Positions 11,340 through 21,305 of a stretch of DNA of 64,000 nt are shown one piece after another. The DNA is from Actinernus sp. WN-2022. Taxonomy: Eukaryota; Cnidaria; Anthozoa; Actiniaria; Actinernidae. Under the pieces are notes generated by a model. The model saw only the letters and a program-made list of their open reading frames with translations. It did no database searches and was not told the DNA's origin. The stretch spans positions 148,711,745 to 148,775,744 of the forward strand of contig JAOWCC010001589.1 of NCBI GenBank assembly GCA_030867875.1, in the 5' to 3' direction. The stretch's first letter is position 1. Every line of letters starts with the position of its first letter. The position numbers were made by a program, and so were the translations under genes.

Positions 11340-13873
11340 GACCGAGCCTGAGGTACTCCTAGTGTTATTTCTATAGTATCAGATAGAGTTCCATTAATAA
11401 TGACAGACTGAGTTCTATTAGAGAGATAGTTATCGAACCAGTCCAAGGCGTGTCCTTTAACACCAATGTTGGCAAGTTTAACCTTAAGAGTGGAATGGTT
11501 AATCATGTCAAAGGCCTTGCTAAGGTCTAAGAATATTGTTCCGATGAGGTTTCCGTTATCGATGTTCTTCAGAATATAGCCTGAGACGTCTAGGAGGGCA
11601 GTACAGGTGGAATGGCCAGGCCTAAAGCCAGATTGGTATGGTGATAACAGATTGTTGGTAGACAGATGGTCATAGAGCTGCTTATGAATGGCACGTTCAA
11701 AGATCTTCATAACGACTGGGAGAACTGAAATCGGTCTAAAGTTATTAGGATCTGAAAGTGACCCGGACTTATTGAGAGGAGTAATAGTAGCTGATTTCCA
11801 TGACTTGGGTATTTCGCTGTGCTGCAATGATGAGTTGTAGATGTGGGTAAGTGGGGCAGCTAGAACACTGGCACCGGCTTTAAGTATGCGTGAGTGAATA
11901 TCCTTCAACCCAGAAGATTTATTGGCATGCAATGATGATAGTTCTTTGCGCACAAAATCAACTGGTATGTTTTTGAATGCAAAATCTGGAACCTCTCGAG
12001 ATGTAGAACAGTTTCTGCGCCCGCTTACATTCGGTATCGAGACAGTGCTCTTGAGGCATGCACCAACTGATGTAAAGAACTTATTAAAGCAGTTAGCTAC
12101 TCCAGAGTTGTCCGAATAGATCTTGTTGTCAAGCGTAACCTCTTGCACAGAGACCTTGTTCTTCTTAGGTATAAGCTTTCTGATAGCAGACCATAATTTG
12201 GAAGCATCATTGGCATGTTCCGTGAGCAAGTCATTATAATAATCATGCTTGGCTAGTTCAATTTGATGAGTGACCGTGTTTCTCAGGTTTTTGTAGCTGA
12301 CCCAGTCATGATCCAATTTAGACTTGACAGCTTTGCGCTTCATGTTATCTCGTTGTTTCATTGATAATCTGATCTTGTCTGACATCCACGCGGGCTGAGT
12401 ACCTCGTACACGAAGCGTCCGTAGAGGAGCATGTCTTTTACAAACATCCTTCAGAAACATTTCCATACCAAACCAAGCATCTTCAGGGCTGTGAAATAGA
12501 TAGACAGTATCCCATGGTTGGCTCTGAAGATCAGCAACAAAAGCAGATGGATCAAAACCTTTGAAGCTGTGAACCTTGATCACCTTAGGTTTAGCCCGAG
12601 GTAGTTTGCATGTTCTATTGCAGAACACCATATAATGGTCACTCATTGATAACTCAATAACTCCAGAGTCAGCAACCCGATGACTAGAGTTAGTAAAAAT
12701 CATATCAATAAGTGTAGTAGAGTGAGGAGTAACACGGGTAGGATCTGTAATTAACTGTTTGAGGCCAATATCATTCATCAACTTTACAAATTCTTTTCCC
12801 TTGGATGAGGTTGCATTCCAGTTGAAATCACCCAACAGGAAAAGTTCAGAGCACTCAAACGATAATTGGTCCAGGTAGTTCATGAAGGTCGAATTGAAAT
12901 CAGTATCATCCGGTGGACGATAGACGCTACCGATTAGAAGAGGACGAGCGTGTGGAAATTTTACACTGCACATAACCAACTCCAGATCTGTGAATTCAGT
13001 TGGCAAGGCCAAGCGATCATAAGAGAAACGCTCGCGTAAATAAATGGCTGTACCACCGCCATTTCTGCAACGATCTCGCCGTTCTAATCGAAAGTTTCCG
13101 ATACCAATTTCCTCGTCTATGATGGAAGAGTCCAGCCAGGTTTCCGATAAAGTTATTACGTCGAGTTTGTTCGCATAAACAAACTGACGCAGTTCTTCAA
13201 TATTCTTTATCAGACTTCTTATATTCAAATGAGCCATTGTTAAGCCTCTTGCACGCTTGAGTTGAGCTGTACCAGTCGAGGCAGAAAATTTAAATTTAAT
13301 GTCGGAGGGATTCATATGGTCTGAGTTTGAAGAAATGTTTTCTCCAAAATAAGAATCATTGACAGGTGGTAGGAAGCACTTTATGCAAAACCATTCAGAG
13401 TTTGTAGAATCACTAGTAGATTGACGTAACTCAGCTCCCGTCAGTGATACGCAATTAAGATAAAAATTATGCATGCAGCCACAGCAGCAAACATGTCGCT
13501 GGTTTCTTCTAATAGTAGAATTGCAGCCGCCACACTGAAGTCCTCTGATATTCGGACCAGGATTCAAGTTCACGTCATTAGATAGAAGCAGAATAGTACT
13601 CAGTAGATATCTATTCAAGGAGACGCTTCCAGAACTCGGAGAGGAAGAAATTCCGCTTCGCTTGACTCTCGTGTTCGTCGCTTGAATATTAACGCGGGTG
13701 AACTTAGCCAAAATATCTTGACCGAACATTAACTTCGGACGACAAAATGACCCATAGGAGTTAAGCTTAAGTTCCACATCGTTGGTAGGATGAAATATGG
13801 AGCGTGGAAGAACATTTAGGAGTCGCAATAAGTAAAATAGTTTCAGAGCTAACAAGAATGCTTTCACCGCCAT
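11273..13873 (-). pseudogene. LINE protein: zinc finger, endonuclease and N-terminal RT
   Basis: This 866-residue frame starts with a hydrophobic N-terminus. A Cys-rich PHD-like finger follows at about residues 113-167 (LQCGGCN, EWFCIKCF). Then comes an APE-type endonuclease at about 215-440 with AHLNIRSL, SETWL, GDFNW and SDHYM. The RT fingers and palm start has FRPISVLPV and FLDLSKAFDMINHS. At 11320-11340, where GVPQ should run into SVLGPLLF, a one-base shift breaks the frame and the true product continues in the frame at 10467-11339. The copy is therefore inactive unless the assembly has an indel error. Confidence 0.75.
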
Positions 13874-13883
13874 GGTTGACCAG

Positions 13884-14289
13884 TTGATGTTGCAAATGCT
13901 AATGCCAATATTACACAGTCTACCCCATTAATCTGTTGCTGAACAGATTGCACTTCAGTTGTAATGGAGTTACTATCTTTGCAGTGTACAAGGGTTGCAA
14001 TCTGTTGTGTGTGTGTGGTGTCACGTTACTGTATATGCTATCATACAGCTGTACTTTGCTATCAGTATTACAGCATAGGTTGGAAACACATATCCAGTGG
14101 AATCCTCCAGTGTATAGGACTTGAATAAATTCAGAGGTCATATGATCTAACTGTCATATTTCTCCAAGGCTTGTTGACATGAAGCCGTCAATCAAGGGGA
14201 ATTGGTGTCTTAGAAGATTCTGAAATACCATGATGTGTCTGTCATCCAGCACCCCATTCCCAGTTATTGTACCTTTGTCTTTAGACATT
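13884..14289 (-). pseudogene. Ulp1-like cysteine protease relic of the Ginger-like element
   Basis: Minus-strand reading gives VLDDRHIMVFQNLLRHQFPL, then FIQVLYTGGFHWICVSN (catalytic His in FHW), VQLYDSIY (catalytic Asp), and in a shifted frame VQQQINGVDC (Gln and catalytic Cys). This order matches Ulp1/C48-type peptidases. A TGA lies in the middle, the Gly after the Cys is changed, and the reading ends at the LINE inserted at 13875. It follows the integrase and GPY/F parts on the same strand. Confidence 0.55.
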
Positions 14290-14352
14290 TTGAAGAGTCT
14301 GGTCGCTTTAGTGTATCGATGGTGTCTTGATCTGTTATTTTATGTTCTCTAA

Positions 14353-15192
14353 CTACCGTGACTTCATCATTGCAGGGCCTCTTGCAAGGTGCTTTATGGA
14401 CTGATGATGCCATATGCTTTCTCTTCTTGCTTCCTGTCTCTGTGGTTCAAAAGCAGATGCTTTTAAACCATTGCTGAGGTACCATTCAGCCTCTTCAATG
14501 CTTATGCCAATTACATCCCGTGTTATCCTCCTCAATGACTCAGGTAACAGTACCATGGTTAAGAAATTGACTCCAACACCTGGGAATTCTTCATTGAGCT
14601 TCATCAACATTACTTTTGTCTGATCCTCTGTAAAACCACCAAACCTTACATTGAAAGCTAAATCTTTTCTCTTGAGACCTGGGGCGCTTCTGCAGTGGCC
14701 TTTTGTAAACAGCTCTCTGTACCAACTTTCAATCTTGCCTTCTTTTAGCTCAACCATGATCAGCATTAACTGCTTCATTACAGCCTCTTCATCAAGACTC
14801 TGAATTAAACTGTTAAACCAGTCGAGTTTTTCATCTCCACTCCATGTAGACTGAGCTAATTTAACAGCTGGTACATGGGACTTGACTGGTTCTGGTGCAG
14901 CAGGGGTGTTGGCTGGTGCAGCAGGGGTGTTGCCTGGTGCTGGTGCAGCAGTGGTAGGCACAGTTGATGGACTAGTTTGAGATGTTGTTTCTTTACTTTC
15001 TACTGATGCATCAGCCATGTATGGACGTAATTTCTTTAGAGAGATTCTATTCTTTAAGGTCTTACCATGTACATCAATAAGTCTACATGAACCCTTTGTC
15101 TTGTTCAACTCAAAAACAGTATAAGGACCCAACCAGTTGTCTTGCATTTTGTACCCCATTTTGGTCTTTTGTAGCATGTTACGCCTCAACAC
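14353..15192 (-). pseudogene. Ginger-like integrase C-terminus with GPY/F domain and linker
   Basis: The 279-residue frame opens with LRRNMLQKTKMGYK and WLGPYTVFELNKTKGSCRL, a GPY/F-type module found at the end of gypsy-like and Ginger integrases. A Pro/Ala/Thr-rich spacer follows (repeats of TPAAP), then a helical stretch with GGFTEDQTKVMLMKLNEEFP that I do not recognise as a named domain. It is in frame with 15211-15426 but separated by a TAG. The Ulp1-like part continues downstream. Integrase, GPY/F and Ulp1 together on a spliced gene fit Ginger1-type DNA transposons. Confidence 0.55.
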
Positions 15193-15204
15193 TTTGTCCC
15201 AATC

Positions 15205-15526
15205 CTGTAACTACATGTAGAAGAGCTGAGACCTTTTTTTCTGATAGTGTAGCTTCTGTTTTACTTGGGCAGCATTGATATTGTCCATGACTTTTGGAAA
15301 AGGTGTATCATTGAGTTTGGACATGTGTTCAACATATCTAGGAATATTATCTGCCTTGTCAAATAAATCCTTCACTTCGGCTTCAACCTCTGCTTCGAAT
15401 GGAAGCCTGGGATTGCATCCATGCAAGATAAAGAAAGGGCTTTACTTAGTGGTGGTGCTGACGTTTGTGTTTATGGCAAACACAGCTCCCTCCAGGTACT
15501 CATCCCAGTTAGCTTCCTTGTCTTGA
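15205..15526 (-). pseudogene. Ginger-like integrase, post-catalytic segment
   Basis: Reading gives NWDEYLEGAVFAINTNVS, then a TAA where SPFFILHG should continue, then CNPRLPFEAEVEAEVKDL. This is the region after the catalytic Glu in gypsy-type integrases (WDExL, FAINT, SPFxLxxG). The in-frame TAA and a further TAG at about 15211 show decay. A splice acceptor may hide the second stop. Confidence 0.55.
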
Positions 15527-16101
15527 ATGAGTTTTCTCAGGGTGCTAATATAATTTAATAATACAGGGTTGTTAATGATAGTAATGATGATGGTAATGAA
15601 TAGAGGATATTACACAGATTTCACGAGTGAAATATTTTGGACTCTTATGGAGAAACTTCATATCTTCAAACCACAGTGTAATTTTCTTTTTATTATATGG
15701 ACAATAACACAGCTCTAAGAACTCATTCTATTCATTTTACTTAAGGTCAGTACAAACGTATTCGTGATCTTTTGAAGCTGCCCTTCTGGCAGAAGATTTT
15801 CGGGTTCTCTTGTTTCTTCATTACAGCAAGAACATTTTAAAAGAGTTTTTAAAACTTATTTTGCCCTTTCTCCCCGGAATTTTCATTTTCTTTCCGTTCA
15901 TTCACGCCATTGACATCTCACTCTGTGATTTTCCCAGATCAGCCCACCATCTTTGTTGTTCAAATGAGTAAGCCTGACGTCATACATCTGGGAACCGAGC
16001 AACATATCTTCCATATCTTACTGGTGCAAGTAAGATATGGATTCTATGGCTGGTTTAGATCCTGGTAAAACACTCTTGTCCACATAATATGAAATACTCA
16101 C

Positions 16102-16236
16102 TTTTTCAAGGTTTGATTTGTCCTTTCATCTAGACCATTCGACTGTGGATGATATGGTGAAGATATCCTGTTCTTTACTTCAAACTTCTGCAGGAGACAA
16201 TTTATTGTTATTGTTACATTAGTATCACTTAATTTA
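16102..16236 (-). pseudogene. Ginger-like integrase exon with catalytic Glu region
   Basis: The exon reads INCLLQKFEVKNRISSPYHP followed by QSNGLDERTNQTLKK. This is the PYHPQxNGxxER motif that holds the third catalytic residue of DDE integrases. It ends at a good splice donor, AAAAAG followed by gtgagt (minus strand, intron starts at 16101). It follows the exon at 17162-17324 in transcription order. Confidence 0.6.
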
Positions 16237-17161
16237 ATAAACATGAGGAAACAGAGACAAAACAATGATACTATTACTGTATTTGTGGCATAAATGGGAC
16301 ACACATGTCCAGTGTGTCAAGACTGGCATAACAACTTTTGTTTCTGCACCTTATACTATAATTGTCACAAACATTCATTTTAAACAGTCATTGTCGCTTG
16401 AACCTATAAAGCCTCACTCCACGTGCTGGATTGGTCAAGGGTATTGGCAGGTCCACTACTAACCCAGCACATGCACTGTAAGCTGACAGTTCTTAAGCTC
16501 ATAAACAATCAAAATATATGTGGGGAAGTCACCATACAGACTTAACCGCTAAGTGGAGGAAGGTTATTAGTCAGCTTAGCACCTTAGCCGCCTCCGCAGG
16601 CAACTTTAATTATACTCGAAACAGGTTTCCTGTGGCAAGACAAGAGCCGCATTCTTACCTTCTGGCACAGGGAACCCAAAATGAGATGCCTGTGGAGGAG
16701 GCTATTAGCAATAGGTAATAGTTGTTCATATTTTCGTGAGCCTTTAAGGTGAGCTAAAATATAAAATTATGACAAGTAAAAATACACATCATTAATAGCT
16801 GCTTGGGTGACTATTAGTAAGTAGTTTCTGCAAAGAACTTGGAAGCCATTGTAACGTAAACTTACTACATGTACATAATTACGGTATCATAATTTTTGAG
16901 TTCTTTATTGTGTGTATTGTTTTCAGAATTCCTTTGATAATGTTAAATGAGCTGAAGATAATATAAATATTTTTTTTGTCATTTATTAATAATTAAAATT
17001 TAAAATTGTCCTTAAAATTGAATTTAAAATTGTCATGCCAGTATTGATTAAGTGCTGCTTATATTTGCTTATGCCTCTTTTTTATGCATTTTATACATGT
17101 ATACTCCATTTTACGTTATAATTTCATGTCGATGAATCATAAACCTTACACTGTCCCTTAC

Positions 17162-17324
17162 CTGGTTTATGAATTCCCAACCTTGGTCAGAAATGATGTG
17201 AACTGGTGCACCATGCCAACAAAAACTCTTATAAAGTGCTTTTGCCACACTTAGAGCACTTTTGTCTGGAATTGCGCAGGCCTGGACATACTTGCTGAAG
17301 TAGTCTGTTTGTGTTAAAATGTAC
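17162..17324 (-). pseudogene. Ginger-like integrase exon with first two catalytic Asp residues
   Basis: The exon is bounded by an acceptor (attaatttcag) and a donor (CAG followed by gtaaggg). It encodes QTDYFSKYVQACAIPDKSA, then a Tyr/Phe-rich helix and HIISDQGWEFINQ. The DYFSK and SDQGxEF motifs carry the first two acidic residues of gypsy-type integrase cores. The exon itself is open. With 16102-16236, 15205-15526 and 14353-15192 it makes a multi-exon integrase gene. Confidence 0.6.
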
Positions 17325-17384
17325 CTGAAATTAATTGAGGAAAAATGTTTTGATTTGTTATTATTTATTACCACACAGTTCTTG

Positions 17385-17973
17385 AAGTGCCACTGAAATG
17401 AAAAATTCGATCCCGTTTTTATTTCATTTCAATCAATTCTGGGCGTCCCTTAGTCATTTAGTGGAATTAAAAATCAATTCGGAGAGCGCAAACATTTTTC
17501 CTCATCGAAATCATGCATAGTTGTCAAAATCAGGTGACAATTTTTATGTAGTTAAAGTCATGCTAATCACATGCGTGACGTCACTAGTTCTGAACATTTA
17601 CATACGTCGCCGTTAATACCACAAAAGAAGTTTATTTTTGGCACACTTTTCATTGCAAATGTTTAACTTAGAGAAGCCTTGATGGTTTGTTGAAAGCTTC
17701 TATTTTTCTAATAGAAGCCTTGCCGTCGGCCGTATTTTTACTTTTGTGAATATAAATGTTCAGAACTAGTGACGTCACGCATGTGATTAGCAGAACTTTA
17801 ACTACATAAAAATGGTCTCCTGATTTTGACAATTATGCGTGATTTCAATGAGGGAAAAAATAATGTTTGTGCTCTCCAAATTGATTTTTAATTCCACTAA
17901 ATACCAAGGGAAGCCCAGAATTGATTAAAATGAAATAAAAAACGGGATCGAATTTTTCATTTCAGTGGCACTT
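17385..17973. mobile_element. MITE with about 200-bp terminal inverted repeats
   Basis: The left end, from AAGTGCCACTGAAATG at 17385, is the reverse complement of the right end, CATTTCAGTGGCACTT at 17958-17973. The match continues inward for about 200 bases with a few differences. Each arm carries a CRE (TGACGTCA at 17576-17583 and 17770-17777). The centre is about 150 bases and non-coding. I see no clear target duplication, so the superfamily is open. Confidence 0.75.
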
Positions 17974-17979
17974 TAAAAG

Positions 17980-18739
17980 TATGCATAAAACTGTACTAAG
18001 GAAACAGAAAAACAAAAACCTTTTTGCTATTTGCTACTGGAGCTTCCAGTTATATTTTAAAATTAAAAGTGTATGTTGCATGCTACTGCTTTTGAGATTG
18101 GTAGTAACATTTCAATCACTGTTAATTATTTGCTAGTGCCTAAAAAAAAATTAATTTTATAGCATGTTTAGGTTATTTCTAGTGTCCAGGTAAAACTGAG
18201 GGAATTATGATTTTTTTTTAAATAATTCAAAAACTTTCAAACCAGGTGAACATTTTTAACTACAATATAATGCATATCTTAATACACACATATGGGAGGG
18301 GGGTTTATAGTGTTAAATTAGCACTAAGGCTTTTTAGAAATAAGGTAATCTACCCTGAATATCATGAAAAAAGGAAATAAATAAATGAAAAAAAAGGCAT
18401 TCAAAAGTTGTAATGTTTGACTTCCCCAGTAAATGGATGTAATTATAATTAAATTACCTATTGCCCCTTTCTGAAACATTGTGGCTGTCAACTATGTCAA
18501 TGCCTATCATTTACCAGACTTTATCGACCACTGGAATTGGATGCAGGACATCTGGAGAACCTATCACATTTCATAATCTAAAAATAAATTTGTGGAAAAG
18601 AAATTGATTAAATTTCAGCAAATGATTTGGAGCCATTGCAGGACGTGTCATTGCATTAATATTTGGCAGTGGAATACTTTGTTAATCAAATAATTAGTTT
18701 TGAATAAATTGTTATTCCTTATTAAATTAGTGAACTGCA
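17980..18739. other. Gene-free AT-rich stretch
   Basis: No open frame, splice pair or repeat of note is visible. It is probably intron or decayed intergenic DNA. Confidence 0.4.
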
Positions 18740-19680
18740 AAAGTGCCTAAATACCCAGCATTTGTGAAACTTGAAGTCGAGAACCTAAACCATCTTCAAC
18801 ATAACAGTCCTTGCTGATTTCCGTCTTCCGTGTATTTGGAAAACCCTATTTTTTACTCCTGCATTAGCGACTGATGAAGCGTTAAACTGAGAAATATCAG
18901 GAACAAGTTCCTTAAAACTAGTCTTAAAATATTCTCTGATGCTAGAGTAACAAATACGTCTATTAGTGGAAGCTAGCCAGCATGGGTTTTAGAAAACGCT
19001 CTAAATATAATAATTGAAATCGCTCTTGTAATAATTCGATATCAGCTAAATACTGTTTCAAAATTTTAACCATATATCATTATCGATGCCTTCAGAGATG
19101 AGTACTTCATGACCCTTGCACAATTGGTCAGTCTTACTTCTTTCAATATTAATAGATATTTATCCGCTATGAAAATAAACCTCTCGATACTTGAGATGAA
19201 GAACCTCTTTAATTCCGAAAAAACCTGAATGTGCTAGAATGCAGCTACAAACATTTCTCAACTGTAGCAAGTTTACTAAATGAAAGCTCTCCACCAACCT
19301 CTGACTCATTGCAGCTGAAATAGACTCTTTCTTATCGATATTTGGCTTTCCTTCAATTCTCTTGGCTGCATCCCTAAATGTATATATATAATCGGACTAT
19401 GAGTAGGAGACGGTATTAACCCACTAAAATATGAGCCCATTGAATAATAAGTGTTGGAGGTACAAGGCCAGATGCTGTGTCTTGACTGGGAAGGCTTGTA
19501 TTTCATCTCTTGACGAGGCAAAGTTTTTTTCCCATCTAACAAAGGCCCTTCTGTAGTTATCTGTTGTCCCTGTGGCCATTGATGACATCACTGTTATCTT
19601 GAGTCTGGATGTTAGCTCTTGGAGAAATGTACCTTTTACATCGTCTAACTCTAACCAAAATCGCTGTTGAAAACATCTAG
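18740..19680 (-). pseudogene. Crypton-like tyrosine recombinase relic
   Basis: A minus-strand exon at about 19440-19680 encodes TDNYRRAFVRWEKNFASS and HLALYLQHLL, the SAM-like N-terminal domain of XerD-type and Crypton recombinases. Downstream in broken frames are ERSKTDQLCKGHEVLISE and CYSSIREYFKTSF, then NAGVKNRVFQIHGR, which match the catalytic half (beta hairpin, and the HGRWKS-type box near the last His). The HxLR box is lost, and the catalytic Tyr was not seen. Many stops show an old copy. Confidence 0.55.
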
Positions 19681-20200
19681 AAAAACAATAAAACAACAAA
19701 AGAAAAGAAAGGAAATATGAGTTAGTACTTGGGATTAGGTGCCTTAAGGAAAGTGCCAATGCGCATGATCTGGCACCACAAGGGGTAACCCATGTCAACC
19801 CTGCCACAGTCCACCACCAAATTGCACTCCCAAGGTGCTTCAAGAAGTGGAGAACTGGAGTACTTATCAACTGACTGACGCAGATTGACTTCACCTTTCC
19901 CGCTCCATGCTTAAATAGTACCAACAATCCCTAGAGGATACCAGAGCCTCTATCAATTTCTGACTAATTCGTTCCTACGACTCAGCCGTCAGAAATTACA
20001 TTATAGATAAACTTGTCAGCACTCTTCACAAAACATGCACATTGTTCCTACCAACCAAGATGGCCGCTTTTGTGATTGTATTCCGTTTGGAATGATTGCA
20101 ACCGAAGAATACATGTACTGTAATTTTAACATCGTTATGACATCAAGTCCCCTCAGTCTCAAATTTATGAATTTGTAAAAGTAAATGGGAAGAAAACTCA

Positions 20201-20372
20201 TAGCCTGCGTTGCGGAGTATCGGAGGGCAGCGAGCGGAGATTAGGGGGATTGGGGCGAGAAAAAAGAGGCGGGGGGGGGGGGGTGGGGGGGGGGGGGTGG
20301 GGGGGGGGGGGGGGGGGGGGGGTTGGGAGGAGAGGAAGAGAGCGGTCGGGCAAGCCATGGTTATTTTGGTAT
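20201..20372. repeat. Dispersed repeat copy 1, with expanded poly-G core
   Basis: This block runs from TAGCCTGCGTTGCGGAGTAT at 20201 to the CAAGCCATGGTTATTTTG region near 20372. It is the inverted counterpart of 26098-26224. Its core (20270-20323) is almost pure guanine, where the other copy has only short C runs. The poly-G is either a real expansion or an assembly artefact. Pro-rich frames through it are not genes. Confidence 0.6.
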
Positions 20373-20379
20373 CCACCCA

Positions 20380-20970
20380 CTAATTAAAATGCATAAAATT
20401 AGTAAGGCATTCGATCGATTCATCCAATCATTATGCGGTGGAAGTGAAAACCATGTTTAATATCTGTCAATCTCACGCGTGGAATCTCAAGGAATCTCAA
20501 CTCGAGCATAAAATTCAAAACAAAAAATATAGGAACTTGGAGAATGTCAGCTGAAACTCAGAATAAACATGTGAAGACAGGGCCCAAAAAACCCCAAACC
20601 TGTAATGTCAATGACTTTTGCAGGATAATGTATGTTTAAAGGTAGCGTTTGGGAATTAAAATATTTCCACCGCGAGAATCTGTTCAAGCCTTCAGAAAGA
20701 AAAGATAGCCGAGGCTAAATTCTAGCTGGTGCCTGCAAAAGTATTGGTCTTCATATTCCGAAATCTGCTGCTCTATTAGAACGAGTCTGTCGTTCCTATG
20801 GAAGGAAGATTCGAAATGCAGTAGAGAACTACACCTTTGTTCGAGAAAGTTTGCAGGATAAAGATAAACTAAAATAAAGAGAACTCGTTGCCGCTGAATA
20901 TAAAGTGAGCTGTAAAAGTCGCCACCAAATTAGAAAAGAACACTGCCGACCACAATAACACCGGAACGAA
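20380..20970. other. No recognised feature
   Basis: Short frames only. A plus-strand stretch near 20760-20880 could be an eroded coding piece (RVCRSYGRKIRNAVENY), but I cannot name it. Confidence 0.3.
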
Positions 20971-21305
20971 GTTCTAACAACAACAACAACAACAAATTAT
21001 TTTATTTACACTCTTATATATACATGTAATATTAGCAAAAGTACTATAAATGAAGAGAGTGTCAGGATACCTGAAGTAGCTGAAGAACTAAACGAGTCAG
21101 GTACCCTGGGGATAAATTATTTACACATTTCAAGTACGGTCGAGGGACAAAGACAGAAGTTTACATAAATATATATATATATACAATATGGAAAAAAGAA
21201 AGAAGAAGAAAAAGAAAAAAACAGACACACACTAACACACTAACTATAAAAATATGACTACAATACAAGAAACTATTATACAAAAAACTATTACGGGTGA
21301 GAAGA

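Larger units (their letters stand above)
10236..13875 (-). mobile_element. Nearly full-length CR1-like LINE retrotransposon
   Basis: A 3.6-kb minus-strand copy with a long ORF (11273-13873) and a second overlapping frame (10467-11339) encoding one endonuclease plus reverse transcriptase protein. The 3' end carries a (TAGA)n/(TATC)n microsatellite at 10231-10260. It interrupts the Ulp1-like gene: the catalytic Cys region ends at about 13880 and the PHD-like tail resumes at about 10114. Confidence 0.8.

Noticed and set aside
20143..20380. Proline-rich minus-strand ORFs
   Set aside because: They are translations of the poly-G tract and have no other coding sign.
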